Below are positions 8,122 to 16,011 of a DNA stretch of 30,204 bases, piece by piece. The notes under the pieces are model-generated. The model worked only from the letters and a program-made list of their open reading frames with translations. It had not been told where the DNA came from and ran no database searches. The translations under genes were made by a program, and so were the position numbers. The stretch comes from JBCCWR01 sp039193385. Lineage in GTDB: Bacteria > Verrucomicrobiota > Verrucomicrobiia > Methylacidiphilales > JBCCWR01. Position 1 is the stretch's first letter. Each line of letters opens with the position of its first letter. Where the stretch lies: assembly GCA_039193385.1 (NCBI GenBank), contig JBCCWR010000013.1:1-30204 (forward strand), read 5' to 3'.

Positions 8122-9423
8122 GTGAGTAAGAAGGGAAAAAAGAAATCTTCATTTTTTAAGCTACTAGCATTGTTTATTTTAACTGTGCTTGTGTGTGCGG
8201 TATCAGGGTTCTTTTTTACGGGTTCCATTATTACCTTTACGCCTCTCAAGGGCTGGTTGCAGCAACTCATTGATGATAATGCCGGTTCCAAAATTACGTT
8301 TAACTCTGTAAGCGGTACAGCCTTACGGTTGACTTTGCATGAGGTAAAAATCACACCGACGGATGAATCACGTAACCTCAAGGGACTCACTGCAGAGAAA
8401 GTCAGTGTTACTTTTGAATATGAACCTCTTCTGCAAAATATTCTCATCCTCAAGACAGCCCACATTCAAGAGGGTGAGATAGAATACAGTTTGCAGAGTA
8501 ATGACCCTACGAAACTGTGGGCTTCGTTGCCGCTAGATAAGATCACGACCAGTAAAACAAATCTTCATGTACATAATGTTTCGGGGTGGAAAGTGGATTT
8601 GCTCAATGCCAAACTGGATCTGCGTAGCAATGGGAAGCCCGGTGACAAAAACTTTCTCATAGCGGCTGCTGTAAAGTCTGAGCATGTGGCTATCCATAAG
8701 CTCAAACTGGAGAAGCTCGATGCGAGCGTTATTATCCAACCTCTCCATGTTGAAATCACAGATTTAAAAGCCAAACTTGGCGGTGGTGATCTAGCCGTAA
8801 AAGCAACTCAGGCCTATGGAGCATCTAATGAAATCAATCAACTGAAAGTTGATTTAAAGAAGGGTGATATCGGAGCATTATTGCAGGAGCTGGATTACTC
8901 CAGTCGTTTTAGTGGTCAGGTAAATTTGAGCATGGCGGCTGACGGAATGTTTACACCAAAGAAAAAAAATCTGCATGGACGAGGTGATTTTGAGATTTCT
9001 GATGTCTCTGTGCGCGTGGCTATGCCTAAATTCCCCATCCACAATGATGCTCCTATCTTGCTCACCATGAGGGAAATAAAAAATCTCAAGGGTAAAAATT
9101 CGTTTGTGCTGGAGGCCGATAAAATGATTACGAAGGGTTTTGATGTGGAGAATAAAAACATAACACTGAACGGGGATCAGACGGTTTATTACAACAAGAA
9201 CATCTCTGGACAATGGACGTTGAATACGAATAAGAAAATAGCTGACGGTATTCCCGGTGTGGCGCGAGGTATCTTTGCCATCAATGAGCAAGGGGGGGCG
9301 ATTATTCCTTTCGGCCTAGATGGAACAACGGCGAATCCGAGTGTGAATGTTGACTATGTGATAGAAAAGGCGTTCAAGAAACATTTGAATAAGCTCAATC
9401 CGCTGAAGCTATTCGGTAAATGA
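8122..9423 (+). CDS. AsmA/DUF748-like membrane-anchored envelope protein
   Basis: About 433 residues. A lysine-rich N-terminus (SKKGKKKS) precedes one membrane helix (roughly residues 12-33), so most of the protein should be periplasmic. The remainder is beta-rich with alternating hydrophobic positions and phrases such as VSGTALRLTLHEVKI, AEKVSVTFEYEPLL and, near the end, GLDGTTANPSVNVDYVIEKA. These are typical of the AsmA/YhdP/TamB repeating beta-groove superfamily, implicated in envelope assembly and lipid transport. The start is uncertain: GTG at 8122 gives a natural N-terminus, while GTG at 8110 adds four residues; neither has a clear ribosome binding site. It ends 15 bp inside the convergent folB gene. 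Superfamily placement is by pattern only, and the precise family is unknown. Confidence 0.65.
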   Translation: MSKKGKKKSSFFKLLALFILTVLVCAVSGFFFTGSIITFTPLKGWLQQLIDDNAGSKITFNSVSGTALRLTLHEVKITPTDESRNLKGLTAEKVSVTFEYEPLLQNILILKTAHIQEGEIEYSLQSNDPTKLWASLPLDKITTSKTNLHVHNVSGWKVDLLNAKLDLRSNGKPGDKNFLIAAAVKSEHVAIHKLKLEKLDASVIIQPLHVEITDLKAKLGGGDLAVKATQAYGASNEINQLKVDLKKGDIGALLQELDYSSRFSGQVNLSMAADGMFTPKKKNLHGRGDFEISDVSVRVAMPKFPIHNDAPILLTMREIKNLKGKNSFVLEADKMITKGFDVENKNITLNGDQTVYYNKNISGQWTLNTNKKIADGIPGVARGIFAINEQGGAIIPFGLDGTTANPSVNVDYVIEKAFKKHLNKLNPLKLFGK

Positions 9424-9786
9424 ATGTTCCTGTGGTCTTATAATTTTTACACCTACCCACTGTGCATCCTTCAGGATAAATTTACGAATTTCTATTTCTA
9501 TCTTCTGGATAGAGAATTCTGTTTGAAGTTTTTCAGCCAATTCTTCGGCGAGAGTTTCGATGAGTTTACGGGGTCTTTCAGCAGCTATTTCTTTGATGCG
9601 TTCACTGACTTGAAAGTAGTCAATGCTGAGGGTGAGATCATCTTGAAGCGCTGCCTGCCTGAAGTTATTGGCGGGAAATTGAGCATGGATTTGGAGTTTT
9701 TGCTGATGGGCGCGTTCTTCATCAGGCACGCCAATGTTGCTCCAGACTTCCAGGCCTTCAATCATAATGATGTTGTTGCTTATCAT
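9409..9786 (-). CDS. folB: Dihydroneopterin aldolase
   Basis: A 125-residue cytoplasmic enzyme of folate synthesis that converts 7,8-dihydroneopterin to 6-hydroxymethyl-7,8-dihydropterin and glycolaldehyde. The family pattern is complete: IEGLEVWSNIGVPDEER (residues 9-25, with the pterin-binding Glu at 23 or 24), DDLTLSIDY (49-57), ERPRKLIETLAEELA (70-84) and IRKFILKDAQWVGV (100-113), in which K102 is the probable catalytic lysine. It follows the HAD-Nudix fusion by 21 bp on the same strand, so they are very probably cotranscribed. The 3' end overlaps the last 15 bases of the convergent AsmA-like gene. folK and folP are not in the window. Confidence 0.93.
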   Translation of the reverse strand: MISNNIIMIEGLEVWSNIGVPDEERAHQQKLQIHAQFPANNFRQAALQDDLTLSIDYFQVSERIKEIAAERPRKLIETLAEELAEKLQTEFSIQKIEIEIRKFILKDAQWVGVKIIRPQEHSFTE

Positions 9787-9807
9787 GGTAAAATCTGAGT
9801 ATTTTCT

Positions 9808-10869
9808 TCAGTGGGACAAATCTTGGTTCAGTTGATCTTTGGCTTCTTCTAGAAGTGTGCGAGTGGGCTGGTTGAGATCCAACTGCATGGCTTCTTCAAA
9901 AGTGACCCAGCGGTACTCTTCTGCTTCCTCATTTAATACAACGTCTGACTGATGGGTGTAGGCAATGTAGTTGAGCAGGAGAAAGTGTGCGGGTCTGTAA
10001 AATTCTGTGGAACCGATACAATCTTGTACCATGACAAATTTTACATTTTGTATATCGAGGCCTGTTTCTTCTTGAATCTCTCGGTGCAACGCATCGATGG
10101 CCGTTTCGTTCGTCTTAATTTTACCGCCGGGAATGCCCCAACGATGACTCCATTTATGCGTTTGAATCATCAGCAGTTTATTCTGAGAACCAACGATAAG
10201 TGCACCAACCGTGGCGATGGGGTGGATCTCTTGTTCTGAACGGTGGTGTTCCAGATAGATTTGCGCTTCATGCATTCCTTTGAAAATGAGATCAGGTGCA
10301 TAAACTTTGAGCTTTTCCAGGGAGTCGTATCCTGTGAGTACGGCGGCACCACGAACGTTGGCAGAGTGAGCCGCAGCAATGTCATGCTGCATATCGCCAA
10401 TAAAAAGCGTTTCAGCAGCGTCCAATTGATTTTCCTGGAGAAGTTTTTTAATAACCTCTTTCTTGTCCATGGCACCTGTATAGACCTTGGTGAAATATGC
10501 TTCTATGCCCAGCCTTGGAGCCTGTTCTGCAAAATGTGCCGGGTGTATGGTACTGAGCAAATAGGTTTTAATAGTTTCCTTGGAGCAGTACTCGAGAAAT
10601 TCTTTAGCAGAGGGAAGGAGTCGGATGTTTCCCTGTAGATGGATAAAAGCTTCATGGTAGATGGCATCAATTTCATCCATACTGACATCGCTGAGATAAA
10701 CCCGGTAAAACTCCGGGAAGGGTAGAAAGAATTTTTCTCGAAATTCCGCTTCATTCCATTCGGTCTTTCCATATTTGCGGAAGATACTATTGGTAGCGGA
10801 GAGAACGGGTGCCATATCATCCACTAACGTTCCAGACCAATCTAAAATCACATTCCTGATAATTGCCAT
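9808..10869 (-). CDS. HAD hydrolase-Nudix hydrolase fusion protein
   Basis: A 353-residue two-domain protein. Residues 1-210 are a HAD (class IA-like cap) domain: motif I is D10-W-S-G-T14, S/T motif II is LLST (104-107), a Lys lies in the 136-142 segment, and motif IV is GDMQHD (158-163). Motif I normally reads DxDxT; the second Asp, the general acid/base, is Ser here. Phosphonoacetaldehyde hydrolase (Ala) and dehalogenases (Tyr) also lack it, so simple phosphatase activity is not assured. Residues 215-350 are a Nudix domain with a perfect GX5EX7REUXEEXGU box from G249 to L271, which predicts hydrolysis of a nucleoside-diphosphate-linked compound. It lies 21 bp before folB, in an operon led by metF. 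Substrate is unknown; a role in dihydroneopterin triphosphate breakdown is proposed in the findings. Confidence 0.9.
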   Translation of the reverse strand: MAIIRNVILDWSGTLVDDMAPVLSATNSIFRKYGKTEWNEAEFREKFFLPFPEFYRVYLSDVSMDEIDAIYHEAFIHLQGNIRLLPSAKEFLEYCSKETIKTYLLSTIHPAHFAEQAPRLGIEAYFTKVYTGAMDKKEVIKKLLQENQLDAAETLFIGDMQHDIAAAHSANVRGAAVLTGYDSLEKLKVYAPDLIFKGMHEAQIYLEHHRSEQEIHPIATVGALIVGSQNKLLMIQTHKWSHRWGIPGGKIKTNETAIDALHREIQEETGLDIQNVKFVMVQDCIGSTEFYRPAHFLLLNYIAYTHQSDVVLNEEAEEYRWVTFEEAMQLDLNQPTRTLLEEAKDQLNQDLSH

Positions 10870-10936
10870 GCCGTAGAGAGCCTATGTTAGATCCAATGAA
10901 TAGCCAGCGCTGTCTGAAATTTATAGGTTGGTTGGG

Positions 10937-11395
10937 TTAACCGATTTCTACTTCGGTGCCTATAGGAGTTCGTTGAAAAAGTTCGAGCATGTCGTGATTG
11001 CGAAGGCGTATACAACCGTGGCTGGCAGGTTGGCCAATGAGGTTTTCTTGATTTGTTCCATGAAAGTAAATGTAGCGTTCCTTGGTATTGGCATTCTGCT
11101 CATCGATTCCAGTGAGCCACAAAATGCGGGTGAGGATTTTATCATCATCACTTTTTCCCTTTGCAGGATTCCATACATCGATAGGCTTGCGTCCTTTAAA
11201 CTGGGTGTAGAGAGGTTCACCCTCGCCAATTTTTTCATCGATCAGAAATTTGCCAGTAGGTGTCATCAAGCTTCCTTCTGCAAACCCAAGGCCAAACTTT
11301 GAAGTTGAGACATCCGCCTGCCACGAAATCTCTTTGCTCTGCATGATAAATACTTTTTGCTCAGAGATAGAAACTTTGATGGCAAGATCAGGCAT
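10937..11395 (-). CDS. L,D-transpeptidase (YkuD) catalytic-domain protein
   Basis: A 152-residue protein that is little more than a YkuD domain. The catalytic signature is H112-G-T, then S125-H-G-C128-I-R-L, with C128 the nucleophile forming 3-3 peptidoglycan or lipoprotein crosslinks in the family. An MTPTGKF segment (44-50) is also typical. There is no signal peptide, membrane helix or LysM domain, although the substrate lies in the periplasm. The ATG at 11395 is 22 bp after the metF stop, leaving no room for an upstream exported form. Possible explanations are non-classical export, a cytoplasmic muropeptide-processing role, or a bare-domain subgroup. Probably cotranscribed with metF and the HAD-Nudix gene. 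Confidence 0.9.
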   Translation of the reverse strand: MPDLAIKVSISEQKVFIMQSKEISWQADVSTSKFGLGFAEGSLMTPTGKFLIDEKIGEGEPLYTQFKGRKPIDVWNPAKGKSDDDKILTRILWLTGIDEQNANTKERYIYFHGTNQENLIGQPASHGCIRLRNHDMLELFQRTPIGTEVEIG

Positions 11396-11417
11396 TTTAA
11401 CAGAAAGGCTATTGTCG

Positions 11418-12293
11418 CTAGCATGGTATCACACTTAGTGTCTCGTAAATGTGACGCGTGGCCTCGGCCTTATTCAAAGTATAGAAATGGATGCCTCGAA
11501 TATCATTGTCAACGAGGTCTCTCACTTGTTCGGTAGCCCAGTGTACGCCAACTTTTTCTACAGAGGCGTCATCTTCTGCACGGGCGATGGCTTTTTGCAG
11601 GCGGGCTGGAAAGCGTGAACCCGCGGAAAGCTCTGCCATACGAATCATGCCAGAGCGCGTCATGATGGGCATGATGCCTGCGATGATAGGCACTTTAATA
11701 CCAGCCAGTTCGCAGCGTTCACAGAAATCGTAAAAATCCCGATTATCAAAAAACATCTGGGTGACGATGTAATCGGCACCGGCATCTACCTTGGCTTTGA
11801 GGTAGTCGATTTCTTGGAGTCGATTGGGTGTTTGAGGGTGCCCTTCTGGAAAACCTGCTACGCCAATGCCCATATCTGGAAAATACTTTTTAATAAAAGC
11901 GACAAGTTCAGCGGCATATAGAAAACCTTCCGGATGAGGTTTCCAATCGGCTTGCCCTTTAGGCGGGTCGCCACGGAGTGCGAGGATATTTTTAATATTA
12001 CTTTCTGAATATTGTTCGAGGATTTCGCGGATTTCCTCTTTACCTGCACCAACGCAGGTGAGATGTGAAACAACAGTTAAGTCGGTTTCATTTTGTATGC
12101 GCGTGATGAGTTTGTGTGTGCGGTCTCGTGTTGTGCCGCCAGCACCGTAGGTAACACTGACGCTGGAAGGCTTAAGAGGTACCAGGTCGGAAATGGTGCC
12201 AAAGAGTTCGTCCCAATCTTCCGTTTTCCTGGGTGGAAAAAACTCAAAACTGAAAGCTGGTCTGGTTTTATGTAAAATGTCTTTTATGAGCAT
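11418..12293 (-). CDS. metF: 5,10-methylenetetrahydrofolate reductase
   Basis: A 291-residue FAD-dependent TIM-barrel enzyme that reduces 5,10-methylene-THF to 5-methyl-THF for methionine synthesis. It shows FSFEFFPPRK (14-23) with catalytic E17, SVTYGAGG (46-53), ALRGDPP (105-111) with the folate-binding Asp D109, AGFPEGHP (about 165-172) and QMFFDN (about 195-200). The length matches bacterial MetF. It is the first gene of a four-gene minus-strand operon with the L,D-transpeptidase, the HAD-Nudix fusion and folB. Starts at ATG 12293. Confidence 0.96.
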   Translation of the reverse strand: MLIKDILHKTRPAFSFEFFPPRKTEDWDELFGTISDLVPLKPSSVSVTYGAGGTTRDRTHKLITRIQNETDLTVVSHLTCVGAGKEEIREILEQYSESNIKNILALRGDPPKGQADWKPHPEGFLYAAELVAFIKKYFPDMGIGVAGFPEGHPQTPNRLQEIDYLKAKVDAGADYIVTQMFFDNRDFYDFCERCELAGIKVPIIAGIMPIMTRSGMIRMAELSAGSRFPARLQKAIARAEDDASVEKVGVHWATEQVRDLVDNDIRGIHFYTLNKAEATRHIYETLSVIPC

Positions 12294-12354
12294 AATATTT
12301 ATATTGCTTGTGATCTCATGGTACTCGGTGATGGCATCACAGCGATGGGTTTAC

Positions 12355-12360
12355 ATTATA
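12355..12360 (-). promoter_or_regulatory. Candidate -10 element for the metF operon
   Basis: A perfect TATAAT on the minus strand about 62 bp before the metF start codon, in the only intergenic gap available for this operon's promoter. The matching -35 is weak: TCGATA, four of six matches, at a long 19-base spacing. Called on position and the exact hexamer only. Confidence 0.3.
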
Positions 12361-12415
12361 GTCGCACGGTTGACTGAGATATCGACCATAATTCTAAAAA
12401 TAAAAATAGAGATTA

Positions 12416-12437
12416 TGCCTCTGGTTATCGCGAGGCA
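12416..12437 (-). terminator. Weak candidate terminator after PPK2
   Basis: TGCCTC (12416-12421) pairs with GAGGCA (12432-12437) around a 10-base loop. Read on the minus strand it follows the PPK2 stop by about 37 bp and precedes a T-rich stretch, but the T run starts several bases after the stem, so efficiency would be poor. It may equally be a chance hairpin. Confidence 0.3.
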
Positions 12438-12473
12438 AGTATGGACTCAGATAATGACGTCTCACAGTCATGT

Positions 12474-13448
12474 TTATTGTACTTTGAGAAAGACTTTATC
12501 TTCTGGTGAACCGACAATGTAAGAGTCTGGTTTCTGGGCAATCTTTCTGTCTTTGCTGTCATATTTTAGTTTGTACAACAGGTCACGGATGCAGTTGGTG
12601 CGAGCGCGCTTTTTGTCATCAGACTTAACGATAGTCCAGGGTGCCATTTTGGTATGAGATTTTTTGAACATGGCTTCTTTAGCTGCGGTGTATTCCCGCC
12701 ACATACGTTGAGCTTCCTTATCCATCGGTGAAAGCTTCCATTGTTTTAAAGGATCCGTCTCTCGACGGTTAAAACGAGTCTCCTGTTCCTGACGTGTAAC
12801 CGAGAACCAATATTTAAAAAGAAGGATGCCGGATTTGACTAACATTTCTTCAAACAGAGGAACGGAGCGCATAAATTCTCTGTACTCAGTATTTGTGCAA
12901 AATCCCATAACGCGTTCAACGCCAGCTCGGTTATACCAGGAGCGATCAAATAAGACGATTTCGCCGCTGGCGGGAAGGTGTTGAACATAACGTTGAAAAT
13001 ACCATTGTCCTGCTTCGGTAGTGGTTGGTTTTTCTAAAGCGACAATGCGTGCGCCACGCGGGTTGATATGCTCCATAAACCGTTTGATAGTGCCTCCCTT
13101 TCCAGCGGCATCTCGACCTTCAAAGATGATAACCAGCTTCTGGCCTGTTTCCTTGACCCACTTTTGCATTTTGAGCAGCTCGATCTGTAGCTTTGCTTTG
13201 GCCTCTTCATATTCGCTGCGTCCCATGCGGCCATCAGGATGATAGAACACATCGCCTTTCAAATGATGCAGAGCAGCCTGACTGGATGTGCTCCGGACTC
13301 CGGCTTTTTTAGCTATTTTCTTAGCAGCAGCTTTTTTAGATGTGCGGATTGGTTGTTTGCGAGTGGGTGAGGTTGTTTTGGGGACGCTAGCTATTTTTCT
13401 TTTTCTTGGGCTGACGGATATACGTTTGCTGGCGACTTTCTTGCTCAT
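12474..13448 (-). CDS. ppk2: Polyphosphate kinase 2 with lysine-rich N-terminal tail
   Basis: A 324-residue PPK2-family kinase, which transfers phosphate between polyphosphate and nucleotides, mostly to make NTP or NDP from polyP. Walker A is G111-R-D-A-A-G-K117-G, the Walker B/lid segment is VLFDRSWYNRAGVERVMGF (165-183), with D168, and a KYWFSVTRQEQ-like segment and RRETDPLKQWKLSP follow. It has one PPK2 domain. The first ~55 residues are unusual: rich in Lys, Arg, Ser, Thr, Pro and Ala with SPRKRK and TSPTRK motifs and AAAKKIAKKA, resembling histone H1-like tails. That could bind polyP or nucleic acid. The ATG at 13448 is retained because the basic tail is in frame and of ordinary composition for the family's variable N-terminus. 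It follows the SIS isomerase gene by 80 bp. Confidence 0.93.
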   Translation of the reverse strand: MSKKVASKRISVSPRKRKIASVPKTTSPTRKQPIRTSKKAAAKKIAKKAGVRSTSSQAALHHLKGDVFYHPDGRMGRSEYEEAKAKLQIELLKMQKWVKETGQKLVIIFEGRDAAGKGGTIKRFMEHINPRGARIVALEKPTTTEAGQWYFQRYVQHLPASGEIVLFDRSWYNRAGVERVMGFCTNTEYREFMRSVPLFEEMLVKSGILLFKYWFSVTRQEQETRFNRRETDPLKQWKLSPMDKEAQRMWREYTAAKEAMFKKSHTKMAPWTIVKSDDKKRARTNCIRDLLYKLKYDSKDRKIAQKPDSYIVGSPEDKVFLKVQ

Positions 13449-13528
13449 AACTTAATGACTTAATGGGATTTAACATATGGTTAAAGCTTTGGCCACTTTG
13501 GAAAAGTGAAAATTATGTTACAAAAAGA

Positions 13529-14116
13529 TTAGCTTGTACGAGCCTGACGACCGAGGTATCCGCCGTGGTGACGCAGGCCAAAGTCATCTCGGCTGACTTG
13601 TTTTTGTTCCATGAGTGCTAGAGCAATCGCATCGCTTATGGCTAGCATAGCGGCAATGCTGGAGCTGGGTGCTAAACTGAGAGGACAAGGTTCTTCAATA
13701 ACTCCCATATCAATCACAATGTCGCTCTGCTCTCGTAAGGGAGAATTGGGGTGAGAGGTAATGCCAATGACTTTCTTCAGTCCTAAATGTTTGGCTAACT
13801 CGAGAGTCTCTATCACTTCGCGTGACTTACCGCTTGTGGAAAAAGCTATGATGCAGTCTTGGGGAGCAACGACGCCAAGGTCGCCATGTGCTGCTTCTCC
13901 AGGATGTACAAAAACGGCTGGTGTTGCAGTGGAACAAAGAGTGGCTGACATCTTACGTGCTATGAGTCCCGCTTTACCGATGCCTGTTGTAAGTATCTTT
14001 CCCTGGCATGCTTGCATCGCTAAAACGGCGGCTTCAAATGAATCCGTTACTTTGATAGCAGAGATTGCTTTGATCTCAGCATCAAGCACTGCCTGAATGC
14101 GTTCTTGGATTGTCAT
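13529..14116 (-). CDS. SIS-domain sugar isomerase, KpsF/GutQ-like arabinose-5-phosphate isomerase lacking CBS domains
   Basis: A 195-residue SIS-domain protein. GIGKAGLIARKMSATLCST (45-63), FVHPGEAAHGDLG (69-81), STSGKSREV (93-101), EPCPLSLAPSSS (142-153) and DFGLRHHGGYLGR (178-190) match the isomerase half of KdsD/KpsF, which makes D-arabinose 5-phosphate for Kdo. The usual enzyme is about 320-330 residues with two C-terminal CBS domains; here the protein stops right after the SIS domain (LGRQARTS). Whether the CBS pair was lost or never present is unclear. The gene lies just after a strong terminator for the TPR gene and 80 bp before PPK2, so it probably has its own promoter in a tight space. 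Confidence 0.88.
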   Translation of the reverse strand: MTIQERIQAVLDAEIKAISAIKVTDSFEAAVLAMQACQGKILTTGIGKAGLIARKMSATLCSTATPAVFVHPGEAAHGDLGVVAPQDCIIAFSTSGKSREVIETLELAKHLGLKKVIGITSHPNSPLREQSDIVIDMGVIEEPCPLSLAPSSSIAAMLAISDAIALALMEQKQVSRDDFGLRHHGGYLGRQARTS

Positions 14117-14130
14117 AATATCTTCAACAC

Positions 14131-14165
14131 AAAAAAGAAGGGAAGACCTTAAGCGCTCTTCCCTT
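14131..14165 (-). terminator. Rho-independent terminator of the coiled-coil/TPR gene
   Basis: On the minus strand AAGGGAAGA pairs perfectly with TCTTCCCTT (14138-14146 with 14157-14165) around a 10-base loop, followed directly by C and six T's. It lies 32 bp past the TPR gene's stop codon and just before the SIS isomerase start, so it separates the two transcripts. Confidence 0.85.
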
Positions 14166-14196
14166 TGCTAAAATCTATAAGATGGCCGATTGGGTC

Positions 14197-16011
14197 TTAT
14201 TGCAAAAGTTTTTCAAGTTCATCATCACGAGGAACGCCTAGTTCAAGAGAACGCTGGTAATGGCGACGAGCTAGTTCGCGAGATGGTGGTTTTTGAGTTG
14301 CATAAATAACCGCCAGGTTAAAGTGAGCATCGCCATACTTATCATCCAGCTCAATGGCTTTGCGGCACTCTTGCTCGGCGGCTTCTTGCCAGCCTTTTTG
14401 AGAAGCGGCAATACCCAGATAGTTGCGTGTTTTGGGATCATTCGCATCTAGAGCAACTGCGCGTGTTAAAATGTCTACGGCTTCGTCATATTTACCTTGC
14501 TGATATAAGACGATGCCAAGGATGGAATGGGAGAAAGCATCTTGTGGAGCAAGTTTAACGGCTGCTTTGAGGGCTTTTTCTGCTTCAGGATAATTCTGCT
14601 GTTGGAAGCGAACAACGGCCAGATTGGATAAGGCATAGAGCGAGTCTGGGTAAGTGTTCAGAATGCTTTGATAGAGAGCAGCAGCTTCGTCAAATTTTTG
14701 TTCAGCAAATCTACGGCTGGCTTCTTCGGCTACATCTCTGAATTCTTCAGGAACACGAGGACGGGTGGAGTAATCCATACTAGGCTTGGTTACTGTGGTT
14801 GAGATACTGCCTGAAGATGGGTCCATGACTAACTCGGCTTTGGGTTTGCGTAGAATGTCTAGCTCATCTGTGGAGAGCACGATCAGCGGTGAAGACAAAA
14901 TATCCAGTTGTGTTTTGAGGCGTGTTGCTTCAACTCCGAGAGAGCTGAGTTCATCCATAGCTAATTTTTTAGCTGTTTCACGGCGCGCCTGTTCTTTGAG
15001 CTGGCGTTCAATGATGTCCCGCAATACCTGATTTTCATTAGTAAGCGGGTTGGGTTTGTTGAGCATTTCTTCAGCACTGGCTAAGGATGTTTGTAACTCT
15101 TCCAGCTTAACCTTGTACTCCGAAGTTGTTTCTTGTAAGGCCTCATTTTCTTTGCGTGCTAATTCGAGTTGGCCTTGGAGTTTGGTTATTTGCTCTTGAA
15201 GGTTGGCGATGGCTTCCGAGCCGCCCGCTCCGGAAATCATGTTAATTTGAGACTGTGCTTCTAGTAGCTGATCTTTAAGACTGGCGTTTTCTGCCATGAG
15301 CATTTGAATCTGGTCATTGTCAGAGCCTTGACGGGCCGCGACCAGTTGTTCCTCTAATTCAGCAACTTTAGTGCGAAGTTGTGCAGCATCGGCAATGGCT
15401 GTATTCAAGCGGCCTCTCGTTTCATTCAGGTCTTCTTCAAGCTCACGAATGCGCGCTTTCAGAACAGTGGGATCACTTTCTGAATCGAGATTTGATGAAG
15501 AGTCCGATGAAAAGTTTCCTGATGTGTTTCCGGTGAGACTTTCAGAAATAACAGGCATGCCCATATCTGAAGAAGGCGTCATGTTGTTCATTTGCTGGTC
15601 TGGACTTATGGTGCTATCAGAAATGCTTTGCGATGGTGTTGCCGGTAATGCCTGAGGTGGTGTAGCTGTTCCTCCTCCACTTAGTAATTCGGGTGGAATC
15701 GGCGGTGCGACCTGATCAGGGTTGGCATCTTCAGCCCCTTCAAGCGCGGTTACTTTTTCCTGAGAGTATTTGATGCGGTATTTAACGATGGTAGGTTCCC
15801 AATCGCTGTTAGTTTCGTTTAATTCTCTTAAACGTTTGAGTGCTACTTCATATCTTGCTCTGGCTGACGCTTTTTGTCCGGCAGTTTCGAGCTTATCTGC
15901 CTCTTGAATTAATAGATAAATTTGGAGGTATTGATCTTGGGGTGTAGCCGCCTCAGCAACACCAAATCCAACCAACGCCCATATGCATAAAGCAGCAAAT
16001 AGTCGACTCAT
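14197..16011 (-). CDS. Exported coiled-coil and TPR-repeat protein
   Basis: A 604-residue protein of unknown role. Residues 1-21 form a signal peptide (hydrophobic core LFAALCIWALVGFGV, cleavage around AEA/AT), so it is likely periplasmic. Residues 28-68 look like a lone N-terminal helical repeat. Residues 100-180 are Pro/Ser-rich and probably disordered. Residues 180-375 form a long coiled coil with heptad Leu and Glu/Lys/Arg positions. Residues 425-595 hold four to five tetratricopeptide repeats (for example YPDSLYALSNLAVVRFQQQN and DAFSHSILGIVLYQQGKYDE). This layout suits a scaffold for an envelope complex. It ends in a strong terminator, is divergent from the HNH gene, and forms a single-gene transcript. 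Confidence 0.85.
   Translation of the reverse strand: MSRLFAALCIWALVGFGVAEAATPQDQYLQIYLLIQEADKLETAGQKASARARYEVALKRLRELNETNSDWEPTIVKYRIKYSQEKVTALEGAEDANPDQVAPPIPPELLSGGGTATPPQALPATPSQSISDSTISPDQQMNNMTPSSDMGMPVISESLTGNTSGNFSSDSSSNLDSESDPTVLKARIRELEEDLNETRGRLNTAIADAAQLRTKVAELEEQLVAARQGSDNDQIQMLMAENASLKDQLLEAQSQINMISGAGGSEAIANLQEQITKLQGQLELARKENEALQETTSEYKVKLEELQTSLASAEEMLNKPNPLTNENQVLRDIIERQLKEQARRETAKKLAMDELSSLGVEATRLKTQLDILSSPLIVLSTDELDILRKPKAELVMDPSSGSISTTVTKPSMDYSTRPRVPEEFRDVAEEASRRFAEQKFDEAAALYQSILNTYPDSLYALSNLAVVRFQQQNYPEAEKALKAAVKLAPQDAFSHSILGIVLYQQGKYDEAVDILTRAVALDANDPKTRNYLGIAASQKGWQEAAEQECRKAIELDDKYGDAHFNLAVIYATQKPPSRELARRHYQRSLELGVPRDDELEKLLQ

Noticed and set aside
8878..9291. A 137-codon minus-strand frame inside the AsmA-like gene
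   Set aside because: The plus-strand protein has a membrane anchor and family-like beta pattern, while this frame has no coherent features.
9424..9798. A 124-codon plus-strand frame covering folB
   Set aside because: It is the antisense of folB, whose motifs are complete; the peptide is Phe-rich and shows no family pattern.
12193..12522. A 109-codon plus-strand frame across the metF-ppk2 gap
   Set aside because: It overlaps the start of metF and the end of ppk2 on the opposite strand, and its residues look like the antisense of those genes plus AT-rich spacer; no family resemblance.
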